A stretch of 34,947 nt of DNA, taken from the NCBI GenBank assembly GCA_036311565.1, contig JAXJPR010000045.1, positions 1 to 34,947 of the forward strand, given 5' to 3'. Shown piece after piece: positions 17,215 to 24,588 of this stretch (position 1 is the first letter of the stretch; each line of letters starts with the position of its first letter). The position numbers were made by a program, and so were the translations under genes. The notes beneath the pieces were generated by a model. The model was given only the letters and a program-made list of their open reading frames with translations. It did not search any database and was not told the origin of the DNA. This stretch comes from Fimousia sp036311565 (GTDB lineage Bacteria > Bacillota > Clostridia > Lachnospirales > Lachnospiraceae).

Positions 17215-17717
17215 TACAGTTCAAATGCCTGTTTAATGCTGTCATAATGTAAGAAGATTCCCTGAGATGCAAATTCTTTGATTTCATCTAATGTTGCCAG
17301 CATATAACCATCTGTTTCTTTCTCCTGTAAATCCAGGTCATCTTCTTCAAAGTCCACAATAAATCGATAAACATCTACAAAATAATTGTCTCCTTCTCCT
17401 GGATTTTCCCTGTGATAGGTAAATAGATAGCCCCCCTCGCATTTTGAAACATCTAATCCAGTTTCTTCTTTTACTTCGCGGATCACTGCATCTTTTGATT
17501 CTTCACCAGCCATAACCGCACCACCGGAAACCTCCCACCATCCTGGCGCCCAGGCTTTCGTCATCACTCGTTTCGTAATTAAGAATTTTCCATCCGGACG
17601 TACTACAACTCCCAATACGGTTAAATGGTATTCATCATCCTTCAAACACCAGTCATTGCGTTTCATAGTTCGTCCTGTTCTTTGTTTATTGCTATCATAA
17701 ATATCCCATAATTCCAT
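17214..17717 (-). CDS. Nudix hydrolase
   Basis: This 167-residue protein has the Nudix box GAVMAGEESKDAVIREVKEE followed by TGL, with the catalytic REVKEE Glu residues in place. The opening MELWDIYDSNKQRTGR and later HLTVLGVVVRPDGKFLITKR resemble the isopentenyl-diphosphate isomerase-like/Nudix group seen in many clostridia. The substrate is probably a nucleoside or isoprenoid diphosphate, but this cannot be settled. I start at ATG 17717, which has AAAGGAAAT 7 bases upstream, rather than an in-frame ATG at 17747 that has no good binding site and would overlap the divergent remnant. Confidence 0.87.
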   Translation of the reverse strand: MELWDIYDSNKQRTGRTMKRNDWCLKDDEYHLTVLGVVVRPDGKFLITKRVMTKAWAPGWWEVSGGAVMAGEESKDAVIREVKEETGLDVSKCEGGYLFTYHRENPGEGDNYFVDVYRFIVDFEEDDLDLQEKETDGYMLATLDEIKEFASQGIFLHYDSIKQAFEL

Positions 17718-17738
17718 ATCATCTATTTCCTTTCTATC

Positions 17739-18142
17739 ATGAATCATTTCCTATTATTTTTGATATTTTACCACTTATTTCATATACTATCAAATATAAA
17801 AGAAATCTTTGTAAAAAAGTCATATCCGCTAGTTGGTACCGGAATTTTTCTTACTGTAGATTTAAAATTCCTGCCATGGAAAAATCTAGGATATGCCCTT
17901 CACGGCATATTAAGTAAAGAAGCTCATACAACCAAACAGGGAATTGGAGACGTATCACCCTTTTCTGCTTTAATGACCGTATTGGCTTCCACCATTGGAA
18001 CCAGTAATATTATCGGTATTGCTACTGCAATATTTTCTGGTGGTCCTGATGCTTTAGTATGGATGTGGATTTCCGCTTACTTTGGTCTTACTTCCAAATT
18101 CAGTAAATGTATGCTGGCCATTAAATACCGCGAAGTCAATAA
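17739..18142 (+). pseudogene. Truncated sodium:alanine symporter (AgcS-type)
   Basis: About 105 residues match the N-terminal quarter of AgcS/AlsT Na+:amino-acid symporters: LVGTGIFLTVDLKFLPWKNL, then GIGDVSPFSALMTVLAST, IGTSNIIGIATAIFSGGPDA, and MLAIKYREVNKN. A normal AgcS is about 450-480 residues; here similarity stops near 18142. The frame then runs into a terminator and reads on only by chance. The most N-terminal residues (about 17739-17810) are also not family-like. The residual stretch retains the substrate/Na+-site TIGT-N motif but cannot form a transporter. It looks like a deletion that joined the stub to a terminator. Confidence 0.8.
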
Positions 18143-18150
18143 AAACGTAA

Positions 18151-18198
18151 TAAGCCTGAGGAATTTCTTTTCAATTCCTCAGGCTTATTATTATTTTC
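18151..18198. terminator. Bidirectional terminator after the symporter stub
   Basis: TAAGCCTGAGGAATT (18151-18165) pairs perfectly with AATTCCTCAGGCTTA (18173-18187), a 15-bp stem with a 7-base loop, followed by TTATTATTTTC. It also sits just downstream of the leftward flavoprotein gene. Confidence 0.85.
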
Positions 18199-18815
18199 TA
18201 TCGAATAAAATTTGTAGATACTTTTTCTTCTTTTTGTGGCAGACCATATTTTTCTTTGCCAAGAGCAATACTCTTTATTAAAAATGCCATATTTTTACCT
18301 AACGTACGCATTGTCTGCATACCTTCTTTATCTTTTACCACTTCTTCTGCTGTCATTCCGTGAACCTGGTTCCAATACTGGCTGGATGCCACTGGCATAC
18401 CAGAAATCATGAAATACTTATTCAGTTCATCAAAAGTAACACTGCAGCCTCCTCGACGTGCAGACACTACGGAAGCTCCAACTTTCATTGTTTTATCATA
18501 AGAGGTACTATAGAACAGCCGATTTAAAAAAGATACTAATGTTCCATTGGCCGCTGCATAATAGACAGGAGATCCAATCACAATTCCATCACATTCTGCA
18601 AATTTTTCTGCTGCTTCATTTACAATATCATCAAAGACACATTTTCCATTCTTTTTACACTGTCTACAGGCAACACAGCCACGAATTTCCTGATTTCCTA
18701 CATGAATCATTTCTGTTTCTATCTGCTCTTCCTGTAATGTTTTCTCCACTTCCCTTAATGCTGTATAAGTACAGTCTTTTTGATGAGGACTTCCATTGAT
18801 CAATAAGACTTTCAT
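18198..18815 (-). CDS. Iron-sulfur flavoprotein-like NAD(P)H-dependent oxidoreductase
   Basis: This 205-residue flavodoxin-fold protein starts MKVLLINGSPHQKDCTYTAL, the phosphate-binding loop for FMN. A compact cysteine cluster, Cys47, 50, 53 and 59 (C-x2-C-x2-C-x5-C), matches the 4Fe-4S motif of iron-sulfur flavoproteins of methanogens and clostridia. GSPVYYAAANGTLVSFLNR near residue 75 is the second FMN-binding region. Such enzymes pass electrons to small acceptors including oxygen species or quinones; the substrate here is unknown. AAGGAGG lies before the ATG at 18815, which is why I prefer it to an in-frame ATG at 18839. It is monocistronic. Confidence 0.85.
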   Translation of the reverse strand: MKVLLINGSPHQKDCTYTALREVEKTLQEEQIETEMIHVGNQEIRGCVACRQCKKNGKCVFDDIVNEAAEKFAECDGIVIGSPVYYAAANGTLVSFLNRLFYSTSYDKTMKVGASVVSARRGGCSVTFDELNKYFMISGMPVASSQYWNQVHGMTAEEVVKDKEGMQTMRTLGKNMAFLIKSIALGKEKYGLPQKEEKVSTNFIR

Positions 18816-18871
18816 AAAAAACCTCCTTGTAAATCTCATTTATTCTATTATATCACGCCATTATGAAATAC

Positions 18872-18900
18872 TTGACTTTTTTTTATCGACCATGGACAAT
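18872..18900 (+). promoter_or_regulatory. Probable promoter of the zinc-ribbon/TPM/SPFH operon
   Basis: TTGACT (18872-18877) and GACAAT (18895-18900) are 17 bp apart. It is the best sigma-A-type match ahead of the three-gene module, about 40 bases before the first ATG. Confidence 0.45.
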
Positions 18901-18939
18901 AACTATAGAATATAAATTACTTTTACAAAGGAGATTTTC

Positions 18940-20022
18940 ATGGATTTCGTACAATACAAATGCCCCTGCTGCGGATCTACACTGACTTTTTCACCAGAAA
19001 CTCAAAATCTTTCCTGTAAGAATTGTGACAATGAATTCGAACTTTCTACCATTCAGGAATATGATGATGACAATCGTGCCGCTTCAAATGAAGATTTACA
19101 ATGGGAATATCAAAAAGGTACCGAACCTGCCAAACGTACAGAAGATGGGCTCTATCTTTGTCCTTCCTGCGGAGCAAAAATTGAGGCAGATGAAGATACT
19201 GTCAGTACCATATGCCCTTACTGTGAAAATGTGGTCGTTATTAAAGCTGCTGCAGATGGAGAATTTAAACCAGATATCATAATTCCATTTCAGGTCACAG
19301 CCAATCATGCACGCGAGATGTTAGATAATTTTTGTAAGGGGAAACGTCTTCTGCCAAAAAACTTTCGTAAAAAAAGTTATCTAAAGAACTTAAAAGGGTA
19401 TTATGTGCCTTACTGGCTTTTTGATTGTGATGCTAATGCAAATATGAGTTTTAACGCCACAAAGACTAGAGCATGGCGTGATGAGGATTATAATTATATC
19501 GATACTTCTTACTACTTAGTCAGCCGCTCTGGACAAATGTGTTTCCATCATGTTCCGGTAGACGGTAGTACGAAGATGGACGATGCTATTACAGAATCTT
19601 TAGAACCATTTGATTATAACGGACTAAAAGAATTTCATCCTGCTTACCTGGCTGGATACGAAACGGATAAATATGATGTAAAAGCCAGTACAGCAGAAAA
19701 AAGAGCAAAAGAACGTCTCTATAATAGTGCGGAAGAATTGCTTTTAGATACTATACACGGCTATGATACAGTTAATATAAAACGACGGCAATTGTCATCC
19801 AGTAATGGCAAAGCTCATTATGCCTTACTTCCCATCTGGTTATTTGAAACTGTTTACGAAGATAAAACATATCAATTTGCCATTAATGGTCAGACAGGAA
19901 AGATGGTAGGGGAACTTCCGATAGACAACCGTGCCTTTTGGCGCTATCTTTTACGCTTTACTGGAATCGGCACAATTGTTCTTTCCATTCTTGGAATCAT
20001 TTTCTTTGGAGGTACGATATAA
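18940..20022 (+). CDS. Membrane-anchored zinc-ribbon protein (YdjG-like)
   Basis: This 360-residue protein has two N-terminal zinc ribbons: Cys8/10/11 with Cys26/29, and Cys74/77 with Cys92/95. A mixed alpha/beta region follows with the repeated phrase YVPYWLFD and LLPIWLFE. A single transmembrane helix lies at the C-terminus (about 333-356). This is the layout of Bacillus subtilis YdjG, a TFIIB-type zinc-ribbon membrane protein that works with YdjH and YdjI and recruits PspA under membrane stress. The two following genes are the matching partners. Its stop overlaps the next start (TAATG), indicating translational coupling. No pspA is next to it. AAAGGAGA lies before the ATG. Confidence 0.8.
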   Translation: MDFVQYKCPCCGSTLTFSPETQNLSCKNCDNEFELSTIQEYDDDNRAASNEDLQWEYQKGTEPAKRTEDGLYLCPSCGAKIEADEDTVSTICPYCENVVVIKAAADGEFKPDIIIPFQVTANHAREMLDNFCKGKRLLPKNFRKKSYLKNLKGYYVPYWLFDCDANANMSFNATKTRAWRDEDYNYIDTSYYLVSRSGQMCFHHVPVDGSTKMDDAITESLEPFDYNGLKEFHPAYLAGYETDKYDVKASTAEKRAKERLYNSAEELLLDTIHGYDTVNIKRRQLSSSNGKAHYALLPIWLFETVYEDKTYQFAINGQTGKMVGELPIDNRAFWRYLLRFTGIGTIVLSILGIIFFGGTI

Positions 20023-20843
20023 TGAATATTCACATACATAATTACACAGCAGAAAAGCTTTTGTTTTTCTTTTGCTTCTGTTTTCTGGCAATTGCTGCTG
20101 TCTGTCAAGTATCTGCCAATGAGACAGTTCCTGAGACATATGTTATTGATGAGGCTGATTTACTAACAGATACCGAAGAAACATCTCTAAATAAAACATG
20201 TAAAGAAGTAAGTATGGATCACCATACCAGTATTTGTATTGTAACCACAGATGATTTTGGATCTGGTGATATCAAAGGCTGGCAAAGAAGCTATTTTGAG
20301 GAACAGGACCTTGGAATCGGTGAAAATAATAATGGGTTGATGCTGGCAATCAGCATGGAACAACGTGATTGGGGAATTGTAGCATTTGGTGATGCCAAAG
20401 ATACATTTTCCTCCTCTATTCGGGAAGATATTGGAAATCGTATATTGGATGATCTATCCAACGACTGTTATTACGAAGCCTTTTCTTCCTATATCACACT
20501 TTCTGACCAGTATCTGACTAATGCAGAAGATCCTTCCTACTCTAAAAGCCAGGAAAATGAAATGGTAAAAAATGAAGATGGCATAAATCCTGTATTTATT
20601 GTATTGGTCGCTTTTCTTCTGTCTTTTATTGGATCATTGCTCATTGTATTATCGTGGAAAGCAGGCATGAATACAAAAGTTCTCCAGGATAAAGCTTCTG
20701 ATTATTTGGAAAAGGACAGCTTCACGCTTTCAAACCGTTCCGATACTTATTTGTATCACACCGTTAGTCGTACCAGACGACAAAAGCAAAAAAAAGAGTT
20801 TTCTATTGATTCTGATCATTCCGGTTCCAGTGGAAAATTTTAA
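20022..20843 (+). CDS. TPM-domain membrane protein (YdjH-like)
   Basis: This 273-residue protein has an N-terminal signal or membrane helix (about 14-31; FFFCFCFLAIAAVCQVSA). An extracytoplasmic TPM domain (about 38-165) begins YVIDEADLLTDTEETSLNK and continues through ENNNGLMLAISMEQRDWGI. A second helix (about 189-208) and a basic tail ending SDHSGSSGKF follow; a Ser/Gly-rich end is common in this family. TPM domains occur in YgcG, Psb32 and MOLO-1, which assist membrane-protein complexes. GGAGG and a one-base overlap with the upstream stop set the start at 20022. I rejected the longer frame from 19938 because it would overlap the zinc-ribbon gene. Confidence 0.82.
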   Translation: MNIHIHNYTAEKLLFFFCFCFLAIAAVCQVSANETVPETYVIDEADLLTDTEETSLNKTCKEVSMDHHTSICIVTTDDFGSGDIKGWQRSYFEEQDLGIGENNNGLMLAISMEQRDWGIVAFGDAKDTFSSSIREDIGNRILDDLSNDCYYEAFSSYITLSDQYLTNAEDPSYSKSQENEMVKNEDGINPVFIVLVAFLLSFIGSLLIVLSWKAGMNTKVLQDKASDYLEKDSFTLSNRSDTYLYHTVSRTRRQKQKKEFSIDSDHSGSSGKF

Positions 20844-20863
20844 TATAAAAAAGGAGAATTATT

Positions 20864-22168
20864 ATGGGATTAATAAAAGCAGCTTTTGGCGCAGCCAGTG
20901 GAACACTTGCTGACCAATGGAAAGAATATTTTTATTGTGAGTCACTCAATGCAGATGTATTAGTCGCTAAAGGAGAAAAAAGAATCTCCGGTCGCTCTTC
21001 TAACAAACGCGGAGAAGATAACATCATTACTGACGGCTCTCACATTGCTGTTGCAGATGGACAATGCATGATGATTGTAGAAAACGGAAAGGTCTTAGAA
21101 GTATGTGCCCAGCCTGGTGCCTATACTTATAATACAGGAACAAGCCCTTCTATTTTTGCCGGTCCTTTGCTGGATGGCCTAAAAGGAGCTGCCCGTGAAG
21201 CGTGGGAACGTTTCCAATTTAGCGGCGGCACAGGAAAGGATCAGCGAATTTACTACTTTAATACAAAGGAGATTCCTGGTAACAAATACGGAACTCCAAA
21301 TCCAGTACCATTTCGTGTAGTAGATAAGAATATTGGTCTGGATGTTGATATTTCTATCCGTTGTAATGGTGAATATTCTTATAAGATTACAAATCCAATG
21401 TTATTTTATACAAATGTATGTGGAAATATTGAACAAGTATACACCAGAGATCAAATTGACTCCATGTTAAAATCTGAGCTTTTAACTGCTCTGCAGCCTG
21501 CATTTTCCCGTATTTCTGATTTAGGAATCCGCTACAGCTCTCTTCCTGGACATACGACGGAAATTGCAGATGCTCTCAATGAGGTACTTTCTAAAAAATG
21601 GGAACAACTAAGAGGGATTCAGGTCTTCTCTTTTGGAATCAACAGCATTTCTGCATCCAAAGAAGATGAAGATATGATCAAACAATTACAAAAATCTGCC
21701 GTTATGCGTGATCCAAATATGGCTGCTGCTACCCTCATAGGTGCACAGGCCGATGCCATGCGCAGCGCAGCACAAAATCCAAACGGCTCCATGATGGGAT
21801 TTATGGGATACAGTATGACACAGCAGGCTGGCGGCGCCAATGCCCAAGATTTATTCCATCTGGCTCAACAGCAAAACCAATCTGATCCTTCCAAATCAGC
21901 AAATAAATGGTCTTGCTCCTGCGGTGCCTCCGGAAATACAGGAAAATTCTGCACAGAATGTGGAAAACCAAAACCTGCTGCCGGATGGATATGTTCTTGT
22001 GGAACGACCAATAAAGGAAAATTCTGTCAGGAATGTGGAAAGCCAAAACCTGCGGGAATTCCTCAATACCGTTGTGACAAATGCGGATGGGAACCTGAAA
22101 ATTCAACAAAACCACCAAAGTTTTGTCCAGAATGTGGTGATCCATTTGATAATGGTGATATAAAATAA
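20864..22168 (+). CDS. SPFH-domain protein with C-terminal zinc ribbons (YdjI-like)
   Basis: This 434-residue cytoplasmic protein has an SPFH (band-7-like) domain of the kind once labelled virion core protein, as in Bacillus subtilis YdjI. It opens MGLIKAAFGAASGTLADQWK, has GTPNPVPFRVVDKNIGLDVD near residue 145, and a predicted helical stretch around 250-310. From about residue 345 come three CxC/CxxC zinc-ribbon units: WSCSCGASG-KFCTECGKPKP, WICSCGTTN-KFCQECGKPKP, and YRCDKCGWEP-FCPECGDP. The tandem ribbons suggest protein or nucleic-acid contacts. AAAAGGAGAA lies before the ATG and the gap from the TPM gene is 20 bases, so it belongs to the same operon. Confidence 0.82.
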   Translation: MGLIKAAFGAASGTLADQWKEYFYCESLNADVLVAKGEKRISGRSSNKRGEDNIITDGSHIAVADGQCMMIVENGKVLEVCAQPGAYTYNTGTSPSIFAGPLLDGLKGAAREAWERFQFSGGTGKDQRIYYFNTKEIPGNKYGTPNPVPFRVVDKNIGLDVDISIRCNGEYSYKITNPMLFYTNVCGNIEQVYTRDQIDSMLKSELLTALQPAFSRISDLGIRYSSLPGHTTEIADALNEVLSKKWEQLRGIQVFSFGINSISASKEDEDMIKQLQKSAVMRDPNMAAATLIGAQADAMRSAAQNPNGSMMGFMGYSMTQQAGGANAQDLFHLAQQQNQSDPSKSANKWSCSCGASGNTGKFCTECGKPKPAAGWICSCGTTNKGKFCQECGKPKPAGIPQYRCDKCGWEPENSTKPPKFCPECGDPFDNGDIK

Positions 22169-22183
22169 GGAATGCTAGGAATT

Positions 22184-23119
22184 ATGAATCGCTCAAAAAA
22201 ACGACATGAATTATTATTGATCATTACTGCTTTTATATGGGGAACCGCTTTTGTAGCACAAAGCACTGGGGGACAGACCGTGGGACCTTATACTTTCAAC
22301 TGCATCCGTTCATTCATCGGAGCACTTGCCCTGATTCCTGCCATTGCGATTCTGGACCGAATGGGACTTACCAATCGCCTCCCTGTTACTGCATCTGATA
22401 AAAAAATACTGACAATTGGTGGAATTTCTTGTGGAACCATCCTTTTCATTGCCAGCAGTTTACAACAATTAGGAATTTATTATGGTTCTTCCACTGGAAA
22501 AGCCGGGTTTTTAACTGCCTGTTATATTTTACTGGTTCCTGTTATAGAACTGTTTTTTAAGAAAAAATGCGGATTAAACATATGGATAAGCGTAGCAATC
22601 ACCCTGATTGGTCTCTATCTTTTATGCATGCAGGAAACTCTCGCATTACAATTTTCTGATCTGCTTTTAATACTTTGCGCTCTGGCGTTTGCCCTACATA
22701 TTATTATGATCGGTCATTTTACCCCTATGGTAGATGGAGTACGCATGTCCTGTATTCAGTTTTTTGTATCTGCATGCCTCTCTACTATTCCTATGTATGT
22801 TGTGGATATGAACCATTCTATTTCCGGAATCCTTACATGGGCATCAGCACTGACTTCTTTCCAGTCATGGATTTCTATCTTATATGCCGGTGTTATGTCC
22901 TGTGGCATTGCCTATACCTTACAAATTATAGGACAACAAAGCATCGATCCGACTATTGCTTCCCTGCTTATGAGTTTAGAATCTGTCTTTGCTGTACTGG
23001 CTGGATGGATACTTCTAGGAGAAACTATGAGTTTTCGGGAATTATTAGGATGCGCATTCATATTTGCAGCAGTTATTTTTGCCCAGATTCCTGTAAAAGG
23101 ACAGATGGACCATTTATAA
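22184..23119 (+). CDS. EamA/DMT-superfamily transporter
   Basis: This 311-residue polytopic protein has ten hydrophobic segments arranged as two EamA repeats. The first starts LLLIITAFIWGTAFVAQSTG; the second covers about residues 150-300 and ends LAGWILLGETMSFRELLGCA, the classic end of the RhaT/EamA fold. The substrate is unknown; the superfamily exports amino acids, metabolites or drugs. I start at ATG 22184, with CTAGGA upstream, rather than the ATG at 22172, which is only a few bases after the previous stop and has its binding site too close. The start lies 15 bases after the SPFH stop, so co-transcription is likely though the function may be unrelated. Confidence 0.85.
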   Translation: MNRSKKRHELLLIITAFIWGTAFVAQSTGGQTVGPYTFNCIRSFIGALALIPAIAILDRMGLTNRLPVTASDKKILTIGGISCGTILFIASSLQQLGIYYGSSTGKAGFLTACYILLVPVIELFFKKKCGLNIWISVAITLIGLYLLCMQETLALQFSDLLLILCALAFALHIIMIGHFTPMVDGVRMSCIQFFVSACLSTIPMYVVDMNHSISGILTWASALTSFQSWISILYAGVMSCGIAYTLQIIGQQSIDPTIASLLMSLESVFAVLAGWILLGETMSFRELLGCAFIFAAVIFAQIPVKGQMDHL

Positions 23120-23145
23120 CACAAAACATATTTTTAATATAACAC

Positions 23146-23184
23146 AGGACTGGAACCAATTTATTTTTTGGCCCAGTCCTTTTC
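23146..23184 (+). terminator. Terminator after the EamA transporter
   Basis: AGGACTGG (23146-23153) pairs with CCCAGTCCT (23172-23180), with an inner AACC/GGCC-type pairing, and is followed by TTTT. It ends the operon that starts at 18940. Confidence 0.65.
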
Positions 23185-23233
23185 CACAATCAATCAAACT
23201 TTTATCATAGATTTCCACATACCATCAACAATT

Positions 23234-24355
23234 TTAATATAATGTCTGATATGCATCTTCATTTAAATCTAATTCTCCAAAATACTTTGTGAAGTCTAAT
23301 CCTAAATATTCACACATCTGTTTCATTTCAATCACAGTTTTTACATCTACCGCAATTCCTTCTTTTTTCGTACGTTCAATTGCCAATACTTCTTTTTCTC
23401 CATGTGTATAGATGCGTTCCTGACCTTCCGCTTTTGGGGCTTCTCTTAATTCCTGAAGGAAGGTGGAGAAGTGTTCCTTAATGGCTTCTGGATCTCCGAA
23501 AACTGCTGGGTCAATAGCGATAAATCCATGGCAAGTTCCGCCCTTTCCATCAATATGTGTATGATTAGAAGTCATACCCATAGATAAAATAGAACAAAAG
23601 ATTTCACAGATCATGCCATATCCATATCCTTTATGGCTTCCAGTTGCCTCTTCACTTCCTCCTAATGGCATAATTCCACCACCAGCTTTTGCCAGAATAT
23701 TCTTTAATACATCTTCTGCGTCATTGGATGGTTTTCCATTTTTATCAAGAGCCCAACCATCTGGAAGTGGTTTTTCTGCTTTACGATACATTTCTAATTT
23801 CCCTCTTGTTACAACAGTTGTAGAGGAATCACAGAAAAATGGATATGGTTCTGCAGGCATGGCAATGGCAATAGGATTACTTCCGAGCATTGCTTTTCTT
23901 GCAAATGTAGGAACCATGATTGCTTCTGAATTTGTAAAAGAAAGTCCGATCAGTCCTTCATCACATGCCATTTTTGCATAATAACCGGCAATACCATAAT
24001 GGTTAGAATTTCTTGCAGTTACAATGGCCATTCCTGTTTTTTTCGCTTTTTCAATCGCGATTTTCATTGCTTTATGCCCAATTAACTGTCCCATTCCATC
24101 ATGTCCCTCAAGCACTGCAGATACTGGTGTTTCAAACACTACTTCCGGAACTGCATCAATTTTAATTAAACCTTTTTCAATTCCTTTATGATAACGACTT
24201 AATCGCTGCATTCCATGGGATTCAATTCCAAATTTATCAGACATTAATAAAACATCCGTAATGATTTCACTTTCTTCTGCCGTAAAACCAAATGTTTTAA
24301 ATGCTTCCTGACAAAATGTTTCTAATGTTTCAATACTAAATTTTAAATGTGCCAT
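23234..24355 (-). CDS. Ldh-family NAD(P)-dependent oxidoreductase (malate/L-lactate dehydrogenase type)
   Basis: This 373-residue enzyme belongs to the Ldh_2 (COG2055) family of 2-hydroxyacid oxidoreductases. It is unrelated in fold to classical LDH/MDH. SHGMQRLSRY (His47) and NSNHYGIAGYYA (His119) are the family catalytic and substrate regions; LGSNPIAIAMP and FCDSSTTVVTRGKLE are the next conserved blocks, and LPDGWALDKNGKPSNDAE is another hallmark. Members oxidise malate, L-lactate, ureidoglycolate, 2,3-diketogulonate or sulfolactate; no neighbouring pathway identifies which one applies. AAAGGAGAACC lies before the ATG at 24355. Two near-identical 13-base sequences lie upstream at 24437 and 24467. 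Confidence 0.88.
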   Translation of the reverse strand: MAHLKFSIETLETFCQEAFKTFGFTAEESEIITDVLLMSDKFGIESHGMQRLSRYHKGIEKGLIKIDAVPEVVFETPVSAVLEGHDGMGQLIGHKAMKIAIEKAKKTGMAIVTARNSNHYGIAGYYAKMACDEGLIGLSFTNSEAIMVPTFARKAMLGSNPIAIAMPAEPYPFFCDSSTTVVTRGKLEMYRKAEKPLPDGWALDKNGKPSNDAEDVLKNILAKAGGGIMPLGGSEEATGSHKGYGYGMICEIFCSILSMGMTSNHTHIDGKGGTCHGFIAIDPAVFGDPEAIKEHFSTFLQELREAPKAEGQERIYTHGEKEVLAIERTKKEGIAVDVKTVIEMKQMCEYLGLDFTKYFGELDLNEDAYQTLY

Positions 24356-24436
24356 ACGGTTCTCCTTTAATGATTGTTTCTCTGCATTGTATATTTCTTT
24401 ATTTTATCACATTTTTAAAAAATAAAATGAATATAT

Positions 24437-24479
24437 TTTTGTACAACAACGTATTTTACTTGTATCTTTTGCACAACAA
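24437..24479. promoter_or_regulatory. Tandem direct repeat upstream of the Ldh-family gene
   Basis: TTTTGTACAACAA (24437-24449) and TTTTGCACAACAA (24467-24479) differ at one base and are spaced by 30 bp, close to three helical turns. Position roughly 80-125 bases before the start codon would suit an activator. The -35 region nearby is weak, which fits activated transcription, but no regulator gene is adjacent. Confidence 0.45.
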
Positions 24480-24506
24480 TATTTCCTTTTATCCTACAAT
24501 GTAGAA

Positions 24507-24548
24507 AAAGCAGGCTAAGATCATATAATATGACCTTCATCCTGCTTG
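24507..24548 (-). terminator. Terminator of the two-component/NptA operon
   Basis: AAGCAGG (24508-24514) pairs with CCTGCTT (24541-24547), with an inner stem of GATCATA against TATGACC (one wobble). On the minus strand the hairpin ends GCCTGCTTTTTCTAC, with a T-run, just after the transporter gene. Confidence 0.75.
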
Positions 24549-24588
24549 TTCTAAATGTTATTACTAACACACACACCAAATTTATATT

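Noticed and set aside
18143..18281. Continuation of the symporter frame to 18281
   Set aside because: It reads through a perfect 15-bp terminator and into the antisense of the flavoprotein gene; the residues are low-complexity Phe/Tyr and not AgcS-like.
19938..20021. Longer N-terminus for the TPM protein
   Set aside because: It would overlap the zinc-ribbon gene by 85 bases and put a non-hydrophobic tail before the signal helix.
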